NCBI RefSeq assembly: GCF_000374925.1
Contig: NZ_KB895550.1
Location: forward strand, 1 to 64,000
Source of the DNA: Arthrobacter sp. 131MFCol6.1
GTDB lineage: Bacteria; Actinomycetota; Actinomycetes; Actinomycetales; Micrococcaceae
Direction of reading: 5' to 3'
Length of the DNA stretch: 64,000 nucleotides
The notes under the pieces were generated by a model, which was not told the origin of the DNA, did no database searches, and saw only the letters and a list, made by a program, of their open reading frames with translations. The translations under genes were made by a program, and so were the position numbers. Positions 16,805-26,230 of this stretch are shown here, one piece after another (the stretch's first letter is position 1; each line of letters starts with the position of its first letter).

Positions 16805-18249
16805 CTGACGTCGCCGTCGTCGGTTCCGGCCCCAACGGGCTGGCCGCTGCGGTGACCATGGCGCGGGCCGGACTCAAAGTCCACGTGTTCGAGGCCGCCG
16901 GGACGCCCGGCGGCGGGCTGCGCACCGCCGAACTGATGGAGCCCGGCCACTTCCACGACGTCTGTTCGGCCGTTCACCCCATGGTTCTGGCCTCACCCTT
17001 TTTCCGCCGGTTCGAGCTGTCCAGGCGCGTGCCCCTGGAGGTGCCCGAGCTCTCCTACGGATCCCCGCTCGACGGCGGCCGCGCGGCACTGGCCTACCGT
17101 TCCCTGGACCGCACTGTTGCGGAACTCGGGCGGGACGGCGCCGCCTACCGCCGGCTCATGGAGCCCCTCGTGCGGCGGGTGGAGGGCGTCGCGGACCTGA
17201 CCCTGAACCAGTTGCTGCGGATTCCGGCAGATCCCGTGGCTGCCGCCGCGTTCGGCCGCCGCGCGCTCGAACAAGGCTCGCCGCTGTGGAATGTGAGGTT
17301 CAGCCAGGACCTGGCTCCCGCACTGCTGAGCGGCGTCGCCGCGCATGCCGTGGCGCCGCTGCCCTCGATCACCGCGGCTGGCGCCGGGCTGATGCTGGGC
17401 GCCTTGGGCCATGCCGGCGGCTGGCCGGTTCCGCGCGGCGGATCGGCCGCGATTGCCCGGGCACTGACCGCCGACATCGAAGCCCATGGCGGCGTGGTCG
17501 AGACCGGGAGGCGGATCACATCGTTCGCGGAGCTGCCGCCGGCCCGGGCCACGCTGCTGGATGTGGCGCCCCCCGCGCTGCTGCACCTGGCAGAGGGCAT
17601 GCTCCCGGCACGCTACCGGAGCGCCCTGGCGTCCTTCCGCTTCGGGAATGCCTCGTGCAAGGTCGACTTCATCCTCTCCGGACCGGTGCCGTGGGCGGCG
17701 GACGGCCTCGCCGACGCCGGCACGGTGCACGTGGGCGGCACCCGAGCGGAAACCGCTGAAGCGGAGCGCCAGGTTGCCTCCGGACGGCACCCGGACCGGC
17801 CCTACGTTCTGGTGTCCCAGCCCTCGCGTTTCGATGCCGGCCGCGCGCCGGCCGGCCGGCACATCCTCTGGACCTATTGCCACGTTCCGGCCGGTTCCAC
17901 CGTGGACATGAGCGATGCGGTCATGGCGCAACTGGAGCGCTTCGCGCCCGGGTTCCGGGATTTGGTGGTGCAGTTCAAGGTGACCACGGCAGCAGGGCTG
18001 GCGGCGTATGACGAGAACTTCGTCGGTGGGGACTTCGGCGCCGGCCGCATGGACCTTTGGGGCATGCTGCGCCGGCCGGTGCTGAGCCCGGTTCCCTGGC
18101 GGACGCCGCTGCCAGGGGTGTACTTGTGCTCGTCATCCACCCCGCCCGGTCCCGGCGTCACCGGGATGCCCGGCTTCCACGCCGCCCGGCATGCCCTCAA
18201 GGACATGTTCGGTCTCGGCGTCCCTGACCTCGGGTACCGGTCCCCCTAG
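16801..18249 (+). CDS. FAD-dependent oxidoreductase, phytoene desaturase-like
   Basis: 482 residues. An N-terminal Rossmann dinucleotide motif VVGSGPNGLAAAVTMARAG (GSGPNG at 8-13) is followed by a glutamate-led strand (VHVFEAA), as in the COG1233 phytoene dehydrogenase/NAD(P)-FAD family. A C-terminal FAD contact lies in STPPGPGVTGMPG. The substrate is unknown; there are no carotenoid genes nearby. ATG 16801 overlaps the GT87 stop codon, so the two are co-translated. Its stop overlaps by four bases the stop of the convergent ABC gene. Confidence 0.85.
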   Translation: MTDVAVVGSGPNGLAAAVTMARAGLKVHVFEAAGTPGGGLRTAELMEPGHFHDVCSAVHPMVLASPFFRRFELSRRVPLEVPELSYGSPLDGGRAALAYRSLDRTVAELGRDGAAYRRLMEPLVRRVEGVADLTLNQLLRIPADPVAAAAFGRRALEQGSPLWNVRFSQDLAPALLSGVAAHAVAPLPSITAAGAGLMLGALGHAGGWPVPRGGSAAIARALTADIEAHGGVVETGRRITSFAELPPARATLLDVAPPALLHLAEGMLPARYRSALASFRFGNASCKVDFILSGPVPWAADGLADAGTVHVGGTRAETAEAERQVASGRHPDRPYVLVSQPSRFDAGRAPAGRHILWTYCHVPAGSTVDMSDAVMAQLERFAPGFRDLVVQFKVTTAAGLAAYDENFVGGDFGAGRMDLWGMLRRPVLSPVPWRTPLPGVYLCSSSTPPGPGVTGMPGFHAARHALKDMFGLGVPDLGYRSP

Positions 18250-18974
18250 CCCCGGCGCGGCGCCGCAGCGGCCCCCGTCGCCGCCATGGCGGACAGCCGT
18301 CCGTCGCGCATGCTCGCGACGGCGTCGGTGAGCGGGACGAAATCAGTGTCGTGGGTGACCATGACCGTTGCCACGCGGAACTCGTCGGTGACCCGCCGCA
18401 GCAGCCGGATGATCGCTTCGCTGCGCTGGTGGTCAAGGGCCGCGGTCGGCTCGTCCACGAGCAGCACGGAAGGGTCTCCCATGAGTGCCCGGGCAATGTT
18501 GACGCGCTGGCGCTGACCGCCGGAGAGCTGGTGGGGCCGCTTCGCCAGGGCGTGCCCGAGACCCACAAGATCCAGCAGAGCCGCGGCGCGTTCCCCGGCC
18601 GCCAGGGCCGTCCCGCCGCGCAGGCGCTGGGTGATCACGAGCTGCTCCACCGCGGTGAGGGAAGGCAGGAGGTTGGGCTGCTGGAAGATGATGCCGATCT
18701 TGTCCCGCCGCAGTGTGGTGCGGCCCGAGTCGGGCAATCCGCCGGCGTCCTCGCCGTCGACCACCACCAGGCCGGCGCTGGGCCGGACGAGGGTGGCGGC
18801 GACAGCCAGCAGGGACGACTTACCGGACCCCGAGGGGCCGATCAGGGACACGAATTCGCCTGCGTGCACCTTGAGGCTCACGTCGTCCAGGGCCTTGAGG
18901 GTGCCGTCTCCGTCCGGGTACTCCAAGGTGACGTTGACGAGGTTCAGGGCGGTGTTGCTGAAGGTGGGGTTCAC
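18246..18974 (-). CDS. ABC transporter ATP-binding protein (LolD/HrtA-like)
   Basis: 242 residues. Walker A GPSGSGKS is at 46-53, the Q-loop in FQQPNLLP, the signature LSGGQ at 151-155, Walker B in VLLVDEPTAALD, and the switch His in VTHD. The overall pattern is that of the MacB/LolD/HrtA family, which drives FtsX-type permeases. It pairs with the permease encoded 41 bp upstream. With the divergent two-component genes this resembles HrtBA heme exporters, though antimicrobial-peptide exporters have the same layout. Confidence 0.9.
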   Translation of the reverse strand: MNPTFSNTALNLVNVTLEYPDGDGTLKALDDVSLKVHAGEFVSLIGPSGSGKSSLLAVAATLVRPSAGLVVVDGEDAGGLPDSGRTTLRRDKIGIIFQQPNLLPSLTAVEQLVITQRLRGGTALAAGERAAALLDLVGLGHALAKRPHQLSGGQRQRVNIARALMGDPSVLLVDEPTAALDHQRSEAIIRLLRRVTDEFRVATVMVTHDTDFVPLTDAVASMRDGRLSAMAATGAAAAPRRG

Positions 18975-19015
18975 AAGATATGCCTTTCTGGGAATATATG
19001 GGCGGCCGGAGCTGT

Positions 19016-20125
19016 TCAGTTGCCGCCGAGTGCGATGAGCGGATCGACGCGGGCGACGCTGCGGACCGCGAGGGCTGCGCCGGCCAGGCCCAGGAGCACG
19101 ATTCCGGCGACGGGCAGCAGCGTTGTCCAGGGCGTAAGGAGGAACGGCGCCGCCTGGGACGCGAGGACCCCGCCGGCCACGCCGGCCAGCCCGCCGGCCG
19201 CTGCGCCGGCCAGCAGGACCAGGGCTGCCTGCGCCATGGCGTCCCGGAGGATGTAGCGTGCGGACCCGCCGAGTGCCTTCAGGACGGCGATGTCCCTTGT
19301 GCGCTGGACCGTCCAGACGGTCAGGAAGGCCACAATCACGAGGGCTGAGATGCCGTACAGGAAGGCCTGCATGAGCAGCAGCGAGCCGTTCTCGCTCTTG
19401 TAGGAGCCCAGGGCCTGGAAGGATCCGTCGATCGTGGTGCTGACGGTTCCCGCGGCGGTGTTGGCGGCACCGAGATCCACGCCTGTTCCGGACGTGGAGT
19501 CAAACGTCACGGCCAGCACCGTCGCGGCGCCCGCGGATCCCGCGTCTTGGATATGTGCCAGCTTCTGCCAATCGGCCAGCGTGGTCCACACGACTCCGGT
19601 GTGTGAATACCACTGCTCCGGCACGACGGCCGTCACAACGAGGTCGGTGCCGCCCACCGAGGCGTGGCTGCCGATGCTGAGCTCCAGGTCCTCCGCCAGT
19701 CCGGCTCCGACAGCGATGGTTCCCTCGGCCAGAGGAGCCGGAGCCAGGCCGGCGCCCGGCTCGGTGCCGAACACCGCAACGCTGGCCGTGCGTGCCGGCA
19801 TGCCGCCGTCGCCCAGTGCCTGGAAGCGGCTCTGGCTGATCCCTAGGGCGTCGGCCCGGGCGACGCCCTCGCGCGCCGTCCATTGACTCTGTTGGGCGCG
19901 CGTGACTTCGGATTCCGTAAATGAGGCCTTGGGCGCGCTCCCGGCCGGGGCGCCGAAGACCAGCTGGTCGGCCGGGAGGGCGGCGAGGGCCGACGTCGAC
20001 TGGTTCCCGAGTCCGGCCGTCAGTCCGGAAAGCATGACGAGCAGGAGGGTAATGAGGGCGACGACGGCGCCCATCAGGGCGAACCGTCCCTTGGCAAAGC
20101 GGATATCGCGGATAGCGAGATACAT
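19016..20125 (-). CDS. FtsX-family ABC transporter permease
   Basis: 369 residues with the MacB/FtsX topology: one membrane segment at the N-terminus (about 17-40), a long extracytoplasmic domain (about 45-255), then three segments (about 260-285, 310-335, 340-360). The start is ATG 20125 (MYLAIRDIRF); an upstream ATG-like extension lacks similarity. Single permease with single ATPase suggests a homodimeric exporter of the HrtB or DevC type rather than a solute importer. Confidence 0.88.
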   Translation of the reverse strand: MYLAIRDIRFAKGRFALMGAVVALITLLLVMLSGLTAGLGNQSTSALAALPADQLVFGAPAGSAPKASFTESEVTRAQQSQWTAREGVARADALGISQSRFQALGDGGMPARTASVAVFGTEPGAGLAPAPLAEGTIAVGAGLAEDLELSIGSHASVGGTDLVVTAVVPEQWYSHTGVVWTTLADWQKLAHIQDAGSAGAATVLAVTFDSTSGTGVDLGAANTAAGTVSTTIDGSFQALGSYKSENGSLLLMQAFLYGISALVIVAFLTVWTVQRTRDIAVLKALGGSARYILRDAMAQAALVLLAGAAAGGLAGVAGGVLASQAAPFLLTPWTTLLPVAGIVLLGLAGAALAVRSVARVDPLIALGGN

Positions 20126-20243
20126 GGTGTCCCTTTTTGTGGAGTTTGCGGCGTTTGTGGCGTTGCTTCCAGCCTTCCCTCCGCCGGGCTCCGGGGCATC
20201 GGCCGCCCGGTTGGACCGTCGGCACCGTGCGGTCGGACCTGCG

Positions 20244-20261
20244 ATCAACCAAAAGGTTGAT
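20244..20261. promoter_or_regulatory. Inverted repeat between the divergent exporter and kinase genes
   Basis: ATCAACC-AAAA-GGTTGAT, seven-base perfect arms in the 196-bp gap between the permease (minus) and histidine kinase (plus) genes. A NarL-type dimeric response regulator such as the one at 21746 could bind here. This is inferred from position and symmetry. Confidence 0.4.
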
Positions 20262-20321
20262 TCCGCCGGGGGCGGGCAGTTTTCCGCAGGAGCCCCGCCG
20301 CACCGGCACTACGCTGGAAGC

Positions 20322-21749
20322 ATGGAGGGCGACGCCGGCAACACGGTCCACAACGGCACAGGTCACACCGGCACAGGTCACACCGGCACAGGTCACGCCG
20401 GCGCTGGGCATGCCGGCGCACCGGCCCCGGGCACGGAGCCCACCGGGGCGGCCGTCATCCTGCGCGTCCTTCGCGTGAGCCTGCACGTTGGCTTCGCGGT
20501 GCTGCTCCTGGTGGCGCTGGTCCGGCTCCTGGCCGGCGGAATCACGGGCCAGGACTGGATCACCCTGCTGCTGGCCCTGCTGCTCGCCGCCTTCTACCTC
20601 GTGGGCACCGTCCTGGAGAAGCGGCACGCCGCCCACCGGACCCGGTTCGATCCGCGGCCCTACTCGGCCTGGTGGCTGGGCGGCGTCAGCCTCCTGTGGC
20701 TGCTGCTGATCTGGACCAGCGCCGACTTCGTCTGGCTGGCCTTCCCGCTGTTCTTCCTGCAGTTGCACGTGCTCCCGCGCCGGCTGGCACTGCCGGCGAT
20801 CGCACTCAGCACCCTTTTCGTCATTGGGGCGCTCTGGTTCCACAACGGCGTTGGCGCACCCTCGGGGCAGGCCGCCGCGGAGCCGGCCAGCGTGGCGCCG
20901 CAGCTGCCCATGGTGCTAGGGCCCGCGTTCGGCGCGGCCTTCGCTGTGGTCACGGGGCTGGCCTACCGGGCGCTGTTCCTGGAGGCGGAAAACCAGCGGC
21001 TGGCGGCCGAAGAGCTCCGCCGGACCCGTGCCGAACTCGCCCGGACCCAGCACAACGCCGGCACCCTGGCCGAGCGCACCCGGCTGGCCCGCGAAATCCA
21101 CGACACCCTCGCCCAGGGCCTGTCCAGCATCGTGCTGATGGGGCGCGCGGCCGAGAAGGCCCTGGACGACGGCGAACCCGCCGTGGCACGGGAAAGGCTC
21201 CGCGTTGTCCGGGACACGGCCGCCGCCAATCTGGCAGAGGCCCGCAACTTCGTCCGGGCCCTCCAATCCCCCGATCTCGAGGACGGCTCCCTCGTGGCCG
21301 GACTCCTCCGGCTGTGTGAACAGACCGAGGCGGAGACCGCAGCGCGGGGCACCGGGCTGCGCTGCCGCCTCGACGTCGAAGGTGTGCCGGCGGAACTCCC
21401 CGCCGCCCACCAGACGGTCCTGCTCCGGGCCGCCCAAGCGAGCCTGGCCAACGTGCGGGCCCATGCGCAGGCGGGCACCGCCGTCGTCACCCTTTCCTTC
21501 CTGGGCCAGGACGTGGCCATGGACATCTACGACGACGGCACCGGATTCGACCCCTCGGCCTTGCCGGCCCGTCCGGACGGATCCGGCTACGGGCTGACGT
21601 CGCTGCGGGACCGCGTGGCCGCCCTCCACGGCCAGTTGGACATCGAGTCTGCCCCGGGCGAGGGAACAGTTGTGGCCATCCGGCTGCCACTGGGCCAAGC
21701 ACCCGGACCCAACGCCGCCCCGGCGCCGGCCAGCGGGGACCGAAAATGA
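20322..21749 (+). CDS. Sensor histidine kinase with His-rich N-terminus
   Basis: 475 residues. The first about 30 carry repeated TGH/AGH units (five His in the form GTGHTGTGHAGAGH), encoded by imperfect 15-bp repeats. About six membrane segments follow (45-220), then a short coiled coil (EAENQRLAAEELRRTRAEL), a HisKA_3 dimerisation domain with phospho-acceptor His260 in REIHDTLAQGL, and an HATPase domain with N-box-like and DDGTGF motifs. No periplasmic sensor loop is obvious, as in ChrS/DesK-type intramembrane kinases. The start is ATG 20322. It overlaps the response regulator by four bases. Confidence 0.9.
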   Translation: MEGDAGNTVHNGTGHTGTGHTGTGHAGAGHAGAPAPGTEPTGAAVILRVLRVSLHVGFAVLLLVALVRLLAGGITGQDWITLLLALLLAAFYLVGTVLEKRHAAHRTRFDPRPYSAWWLGGVSLLWLLLIWTSADFVWLAFPLFFLQLHVLPRRLALPAIALSTLFVIGALWFHNGVGAPSGQAAAEPASVAPQLPMVLGPAFGAAFAVVTGLAYRALFLEAENQRLAAEELRRTRAELARTQHNAGTLAERTRLAREIHDTLAQGLSSIVLMGRAAEKALDDGEPAVARERLRVVRDTAAANLAEARNFVRALQSPDLEDGSLVAGLLRLCEQTEAETAARGTGLRCRLDVEGVPAELPAAHQTVLLRAAQASLANVRAHAQAGTAVVTLSFLGQDVAMDIYDDGTGFDPSALPARPDGSGYGLTSLRDRVAALHGQLDIESAPGEGTVVAIRLPLGQAPGPNAAPAPASGDRK

Positions 21750-22402
21750 ACAACATCCGGGTGTTCCTGGTGGACGACCACCCCGTGGTCCGGGCCGGGC
21801 TGCGGGCGATGCTGGGTGATCTGGAAGGCATCACCGTGGTGGCCGAGGCAGCCGACGGCGGCGCCGCCCTGGCCGGGCTGGCCAGGCTCCACACCCTGGG
21901 CGAGCCCGCGGACGTGGTGCTCATGGACCTGCAGATGGGCGCGGGCATGGACGGAGTCACCGCCACCGGCCGGATCAAGGCAGGAGAGGCCGGCGAGCCG
22001 GCGCCTCCGGTGCTCATCCTCACCACCTATGATTCCGACGCGGACATCCTGGCCGCCGTCGAGGCCGGGGCCAGCGGCTACATGCTTAAAGATGCCCCGC
22101 CGGAGCAGATCCGCCAGGCGGTGCTCTCCGCCGCGGCCGGCGGCACCGCGCTGGCCCCCGAGGTCGCGGCCCGGCTGATGGGCCGGATCAGGAATCCGGA
22201 GCCTGCCCTGTCCGCCCGCGAGATCCAGCTGCTCGGATTGCTGGCCACCGGGATGGGAAACCGGGCGATCGCGAAGCAGCTGTTCATTTCCGAGGCCACG
22301 GTCAAGACGCACCTGGTGCACATCTACGGCAAGCTTGGCGTGGACAACCGCACTGCCGCGATCGCCGTGGCAGCGCAGCGCAGGATCATCCGGCGGCCCT
22401 AG
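21746..22402 (+). CDS. NarL/LuxR-family response regulator
   Basis: 218 residues. The receiver domain has acidic residues Asp10-Asp11, phospho-acceptor Asp61 (VVLMDLQM) and Lys in YMLKDAPP. A LuxR-type helix-turn-helix follows at the C-terminus ([36 protein letters not shown]). ATG overlaps the kinase stop. It probably controls the divergent ABC exporter; in Corynebacterium the equivalent ChrA controls hrtBA. Confidence 0.93.
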   Translation: MNNIRVFLVDDHPVVRAGLRAMLGDLEGITVVAEAADGGAALAGLARLHTLGEPADVVLMDLQMGAGMDGVTATGRIKAGEAGEPAPPVLILTTYDSDADILAAVEAGASGYMLKDAPPEQIRQAVLSAAAGGTALAPEVAARLMGRIRNPEPALSAREIQLLGLLATGMGNRAIAKQLFISEATVKTHLVHIYGKLGVDNRTAAIAVAAQRRIIRRP

Positions 22403-22454
22403 GCGTGCCCGGCGCCGGAGTCCGTTCCGGCGTTATGTGACAACGGAGTTGTCA

Positions 22455-24512
22455 GTGGTCCGGGGCATAATGGGCGCCATGGGGAACTCATCAAAACTTG
22501 CGCTGGCCCTTGTGGGCCTGGTTCTTGGCGGCTCGCTGGTCGCCTGCAGCGACGGACGTGCCGGCGCCGAAAGCGCTGCCAAACAGCTCGCCTCCGCGGT
22601 GTCCGCGCTCGACGTCGGATCCGTCGCCTTTGAGGGCAAAGACTCCGGCGCCGCCAACGACCAGCTCAAGGAAATATTCAAAGGGCTCGACCCGGCCCGT
22701 CCCGCAGTGGAAAGCGGCCAACTGACGCTGGAGTCCGACAAGGCCACGGTCCCGCTCAACTACAGCTGGAAGATCGGCTCCGAAGAGTGGAAGTACACCA
22801 CCTTCGCCGAGTTCAAGAAGTCCGGCGACAAATGGCTGACGGTCTGGAACCCGGCCACCTTGGTCCCCGAACTGGCCGAAGGCGAGCTCGTCAGCTCGGC
22901 AACCCATTCCCCGTCGCGTGCCGACATCCTGGGCGCCGGAGGGGTCCCGCTGGTCACGTACCGGCCCGTGGTCAATGTTGGCATCGACAAGCCCACACTC
23001 GGCGGCGCAGACCCCGCCGACTCCGCCACCAAGCTGGCCCAACTCGTGGGGGTCGACCCTGCGGCGTACGGCCAGCAGGTCGCGGCGGCCGGACCCGAGG
23101 CGTTCGTTGCCGCCATCACTTTGCGCGAAGAAGGCCGGACCATCACCGACGCCCAGATCGGCGAGATTCCCGGCGCCCGTGCCATCCAGGACTCCCTTCC
23201 GCTGGCACCAAACCGCACCTTCGCCCGCGCCCTGCTGGGTACGGCCGCGGAGGCGAATGCGGAACAGATCGAGAAATCGAACGGGGCACTCAAGGCCGGG
23301 GACACCACGGGCACCGGTGGTCTCCAACAGCAATACGACGCGCAGCTTCGCGGCAGCGACGGCATTCAGGTCCTCGCCGGGAAGGCAGGCCTCACCGACG
23401 CCGAAAAGCAGGCTTTGCCCAATGAGGGACGTCGCGTACTTTTCCAGAGTGAAATACAAGAAGGCACCCCGCTGAAAACCACCCTGGACCCGAAGCTGCA
23501 GCAGCTCGCGGAAGACGTCCTCGGCAAGGTCGGCCCGGCGTCGGCCATTGTGGCGCTCCGGCCCTCCAGTGGCGCCGTCCTGGCGGCCGCCTCCGGGCCG
23601 GGCAGCAACGGCTACGACACCGCGATGCTGGGACAGTATGCCCCGGGATCGATCTTCAAGATGGTCGATTCCCTGGCCATGTTCCGCAACGGCATGACGC
23701 CCGACTCCAAGGTGGACTGCCCGGCCACCCTGACGGTGGACGGCCGAACCTTCAAGAACGCCGAGGGATACCCTGAGTCCTCCCTGGGCTCCGTGACGCT
23801 GCGCGACGCCTTTGCGCACTCCTGCAACACAGCGTTCATCAACGCCCGCGACACCGTCAGCCAGGCACAGCTCGAATCCGCCGCGACCTCGCTGGGCGTG
23901 GCAGTTGAAGCACCCGCGCTCGGCGCGGCCGCATTCCTCGGCTCCGTCCCCGGGGGTGCCGAAGGAACCGAACATGCCGCCTCCATGATCGGCCAGGGCA
24001 AAGTGCTCCTGTCCCCCCTGGCCGCCGCCGTCATGGCCGGCTCGGTGGCCAAGGGAGCCCCGGTGGCTGCCCAGCTGGTGTTGAATCCGAACGAGGGCGT
24101 CAGTTCCCCGGATGCCGAGGGCGCCGCCCCCACGGGCACGGGTCCAACCGGCGCGTCGCCCGCTACCCCGCCCTCCGGTGACGCGACGGCGGACACGGCG
24201 ACGCCGTCCGCCCCAGCACCGGCCGCGGCCGCCGAAAAGCCGGTAACTGCAGCGGAAGCCGCGGCGCTGGCTGACATGATGCGGGCCGTCGTCACCAGCG
24301 GGCACGCCGGGTTCCTGGCCTCCGTCCCGGGTGAGCCAGTCGGCGCGAAGACCGGAACGGCCGAGTTCGGCAACGACACCCCGCCCAAGACCCACGCCTG
24401 GATCGTGGCCGTGCACGGTGACCTCGCCGTCGCCGTGTTCGTCGAGGACGGCGGACTCGGGGCCACCACCTCCGGGCCGCTGCTCAAGGAGTTCCTCACC
24501 CGGGCCGGCTGA
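22455..24512 (+). CDS. Penicillin-binding lipoprotein, MecA-N/transpeptidase type
   Basis: 685 residues. A lipoprotein signal ends in the lipobox LVAC (Cys30). An NTF2-like MecA_N domain spans about 33-150, a dimerisation region follows, then the transpeptidase domain. The catalytic motifs are SIFK with Ser399 and Lys402, SCN in AHSCNTAF, and KTG starting at Lys632. This is the PBP2a/MecA-like class B layout, which cross-links peptidoglycan outside the membrane. A Pro/Ala/Thr-rich insert of about 45 residues (about 555-598) interrupts the domain between SxN and KTG. The start is chosen as GTG 22455 because GGAG lies six bases before it; ATG 22470 and 22479 are alternatives. Confidence 0.9.
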   Translation: MVRGIMGAMGNSSKLALALVGLVLGGSLVACSDGRAGAESAAKQLASAVSALDVGSVAFEGKDSGAANDQLKEIFKGLDPARPAVESGQLTLESDKATVPLNYSWKIGSEEWKYTTFAEFKKSGDKWLTVWNPATLVPELAEGELVSSATHSPSRADILGAGGVPLVTYRPVVNVGIDKPTLGGADPADSATKLAQLVGVDPAAYGQQVAAAGPEAFVAAITLREEGRTITDAQIGEIPGARAIQDSLPLAPNRTFARALLGTAAEANAEQIEKSNGALKAGDTTGTGGLQQQYDAQLRGSDGIQVLAGKAGLTDAEKQALPNEGRRVLFQSEIQEGTPLKTTLDPKLQQLAEDVLGKVGPASAIVALRPSSGAVLAAASGPGSNGYDTAMLGQYAPGSIFKMVDSLAMFRNGMTPDSKVDCPATLTVDGRTFKNAEGYPESSLGSVTLRDAFAHSCNTAFINARDTVSQAQLESAATSLGVAVEAPALGAAAFLGSVPGGAEGTEHAASMIGQGKVLLSPLAAAVMAGSVAKGAPVAAQLVLNPNEGVSSPDAEGAAPTGTGPTGASPATPPSGDATADTATPSAPAPAAAAEKPVTAAEAAALADMMRAVVTSGHAGFLASVPGEPVGAKTGTAEFGNDTPPKTHAWIVAVHGDLAVAVFVEDGGLGATTSGPLLKEFLTRAG

Positions 24513-24547
24513 GCGGACGCTTTCCCGGCCGTGGGAAGATTGAACGC

Positions 24548-26230
24548 GTGGCTCATATTGACGTATCCGGCATCGACTACTTCCTCTCCGACGGCACCCA
24601 GCTGCTCAACGGGGTGACCTTCAAGGTCCCGGACGGTACCAAGACAGCGCTGATCGGGCCCAACGGGACCGGCAAGACCACGCTGTTCCGGATCATTTCC
24701 GGGGACCTCGTCCCGGACGAAGGCGTGATCGGCCGCTCCGGCAACATGGGGATCATGCGACAGTTCGTGGGCCAGGTCCGGGACGACTCCACGGTCCGCG
24801 ACCTGCTGGTCTCCGCCGCCCCGCCCGCCCTTGCCGCCGCCGCGCGTACCGTCGACGAGGCAGAGCTCGCCATGCTGGAGCACGACGACGAGCCCACCCA
24901 GATGGCCTATGCCCAGGCGATCGTGGACTGGGGGGACGCCGGCGGCTACGACGTCGAAACCGTCTGGGACGAGGTCTGCATGGCCGCCCTCGGCCTGCCG
25001 TTCGACCGGGCACAGCACCGCCCGGCGTCGAGCCTCTCCGGCGGCGAGCAGAAGCGTCTGGTCCTCGAGGCCCTCTTCGCCGGCCCCGACGAACTGCTGC
25101 TCCTCGACGAGCCGGACAACTACCTCGATGTTCCGGGCAAGCGCTGGCTCGAGGCCAAATTGAACGACTCGAAGAAGACCGTGTTCTTCATCAGCCACGA
25201 CCGCGAACTGCTCAACAACGCAGCAGGCCGCATCGTCACGCTGGAACCGGGCATCAACGGCGCCGGCGCCTGGATCCACGGCGGCGGCTTCGGCTCCTAC
25301 GTGGACGCCCGGGCCGACCGGAACGCGCGCTTCGAGGAGCTGCGCAAGCGCTGGGACGAGGAGCACGTCAAGCTCAAGGAACTCGTCAACATGTACAAGA
25401 ACAAGGCCGCGTTCCGTTCCGACATGGCCAACCGTTATCACGCGGCGCAGACCCGGCTCGCGAAGTTCCTCGAGGCCGGCCCGCCCGAGGCCCTGCCGAT
25501 CGAGCAGAACGTGCAGATGCGGCTCAAGGGCGGGCGCACCGCCAAGCGCGCCGTCGTGGCCGAGAAGCTGGAACTGACCGGCCTGATGAAGCCGTTCTCC
25601 ACGGAAATCTGGTTCGGCGACCGGGTGGGCGTCCTTGGTTCCAACGGATCGGGCAAGAGCCACTTCCTGCGGCTGCTCGCCACCGGCGGCACGGATCCCG
25701 AGCGGGAGCACCTGCCGGTGTCCGACGTCGAGATCGCGGAGGTGCCGCACGAGGGCACCGTGAAACTCGGCGCCCGGATCCGGCCCGGTTTCTTTGCCCA
25801 GACCCACGTCCGGCCCGACCTGCTGGGTAAGACCCTGCTTGAAATCCTGCACCGGGGCGACGAGCACCGCTCGGGGATGGGCCGCGAAGCCGCCGCCGGG
25901 GCGCTGGACGGCTATGGGCTGGCGGGGCAGTCCGAGCAGAAGTATGAATCCCTCTCCGGCGGCCAGCAGGCGCGGTTCCAGATCCTGCTGCTGCAGCTCT
26001 CCGGCGCCACGCTGCTGCTGCTCGACGAGCCCACGGACAACCTGGACCTGCACTCGGCCGAGGCCCTGGAACGGGCGATCGACCACTTCGAGGGCACCGT
26101 CCTGGCGGTCACCCACGACCGCTGGTTCGCCCGCACCTTCGACCGGTTCCTGGTTTTCGGCTCCGACGGCAGGGTTTACGAGTCCGCCGAACCGGTCTGG
26201 GACGAAAAGCGCGTTGAGCGCGCCCGCTAA
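24548..26230 (+). CDS. ABC-F family ATPase
   Basis: 560 residues with two ABC ATPase cassettes in tandem and no membrane segment. The first has Walker A GPNGTGKT and signature LSGGE; the second has GSNGSGKS and LSGGQ. Both have Walker B (LLLLDEPDNYLD; LLLLDEPTDNLD). Between them is a charged linker (ERNARFEELRKRWDEEH-type helices), as in translation factors of the EttA/Uup/antibiotic-protection class that act on the ribosome. The subfamily cannot be set by eye. The GTG start lies 35 bp after the PBP gene. Confidence 0.92.
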   Translation: MAHIDVSGIDYFLSDGTQLLNGVTFKVPDGTKTALIGPNGTGKTTLFRIISGDLVPDEGVIGRSGNMGIMRQFVGQVRDDSTVRDLLVSAAPPALAAAARTVDEAELAMLEHDDEPTQMAYAQAIVDWGDAGGYDVETVWDEVCMAALGLPFDRAQHRPASSLSGGEQKRLVLEALFAGPDELLLLDEPDNYLDVPGKRWLEAKLNDSKKTVFFISHDRELLNNAAGRIVTLEPGINGAGAWIHGGGFGSYVDARADRNARFEELRKRWDEEHVKLKELVNMYKNKAAFRSDMANRYHAAQTRLAKFLEAGPPEALPIEQNVQMRLKGGRTAKRAVVAEKLELTGLMKPFSTEIWFGDRVGVLGSNGSGKSHFLRLLATGGTDPEREHLPVSDVEIAEVPHEGTVKLGARIRPGFFAQTHVRPDLLGKTLLEILHRGDEHRSGMGREAAAGALDGYGLAGQSEQKYESLSGGQQARFQILLLQLSGATLLLLDEPTDNLDLHSAEALERAIDHFEGTVLAVTHDRWFARTFDRFLVFGSDGRVYESAEPVWDEKRVERAR

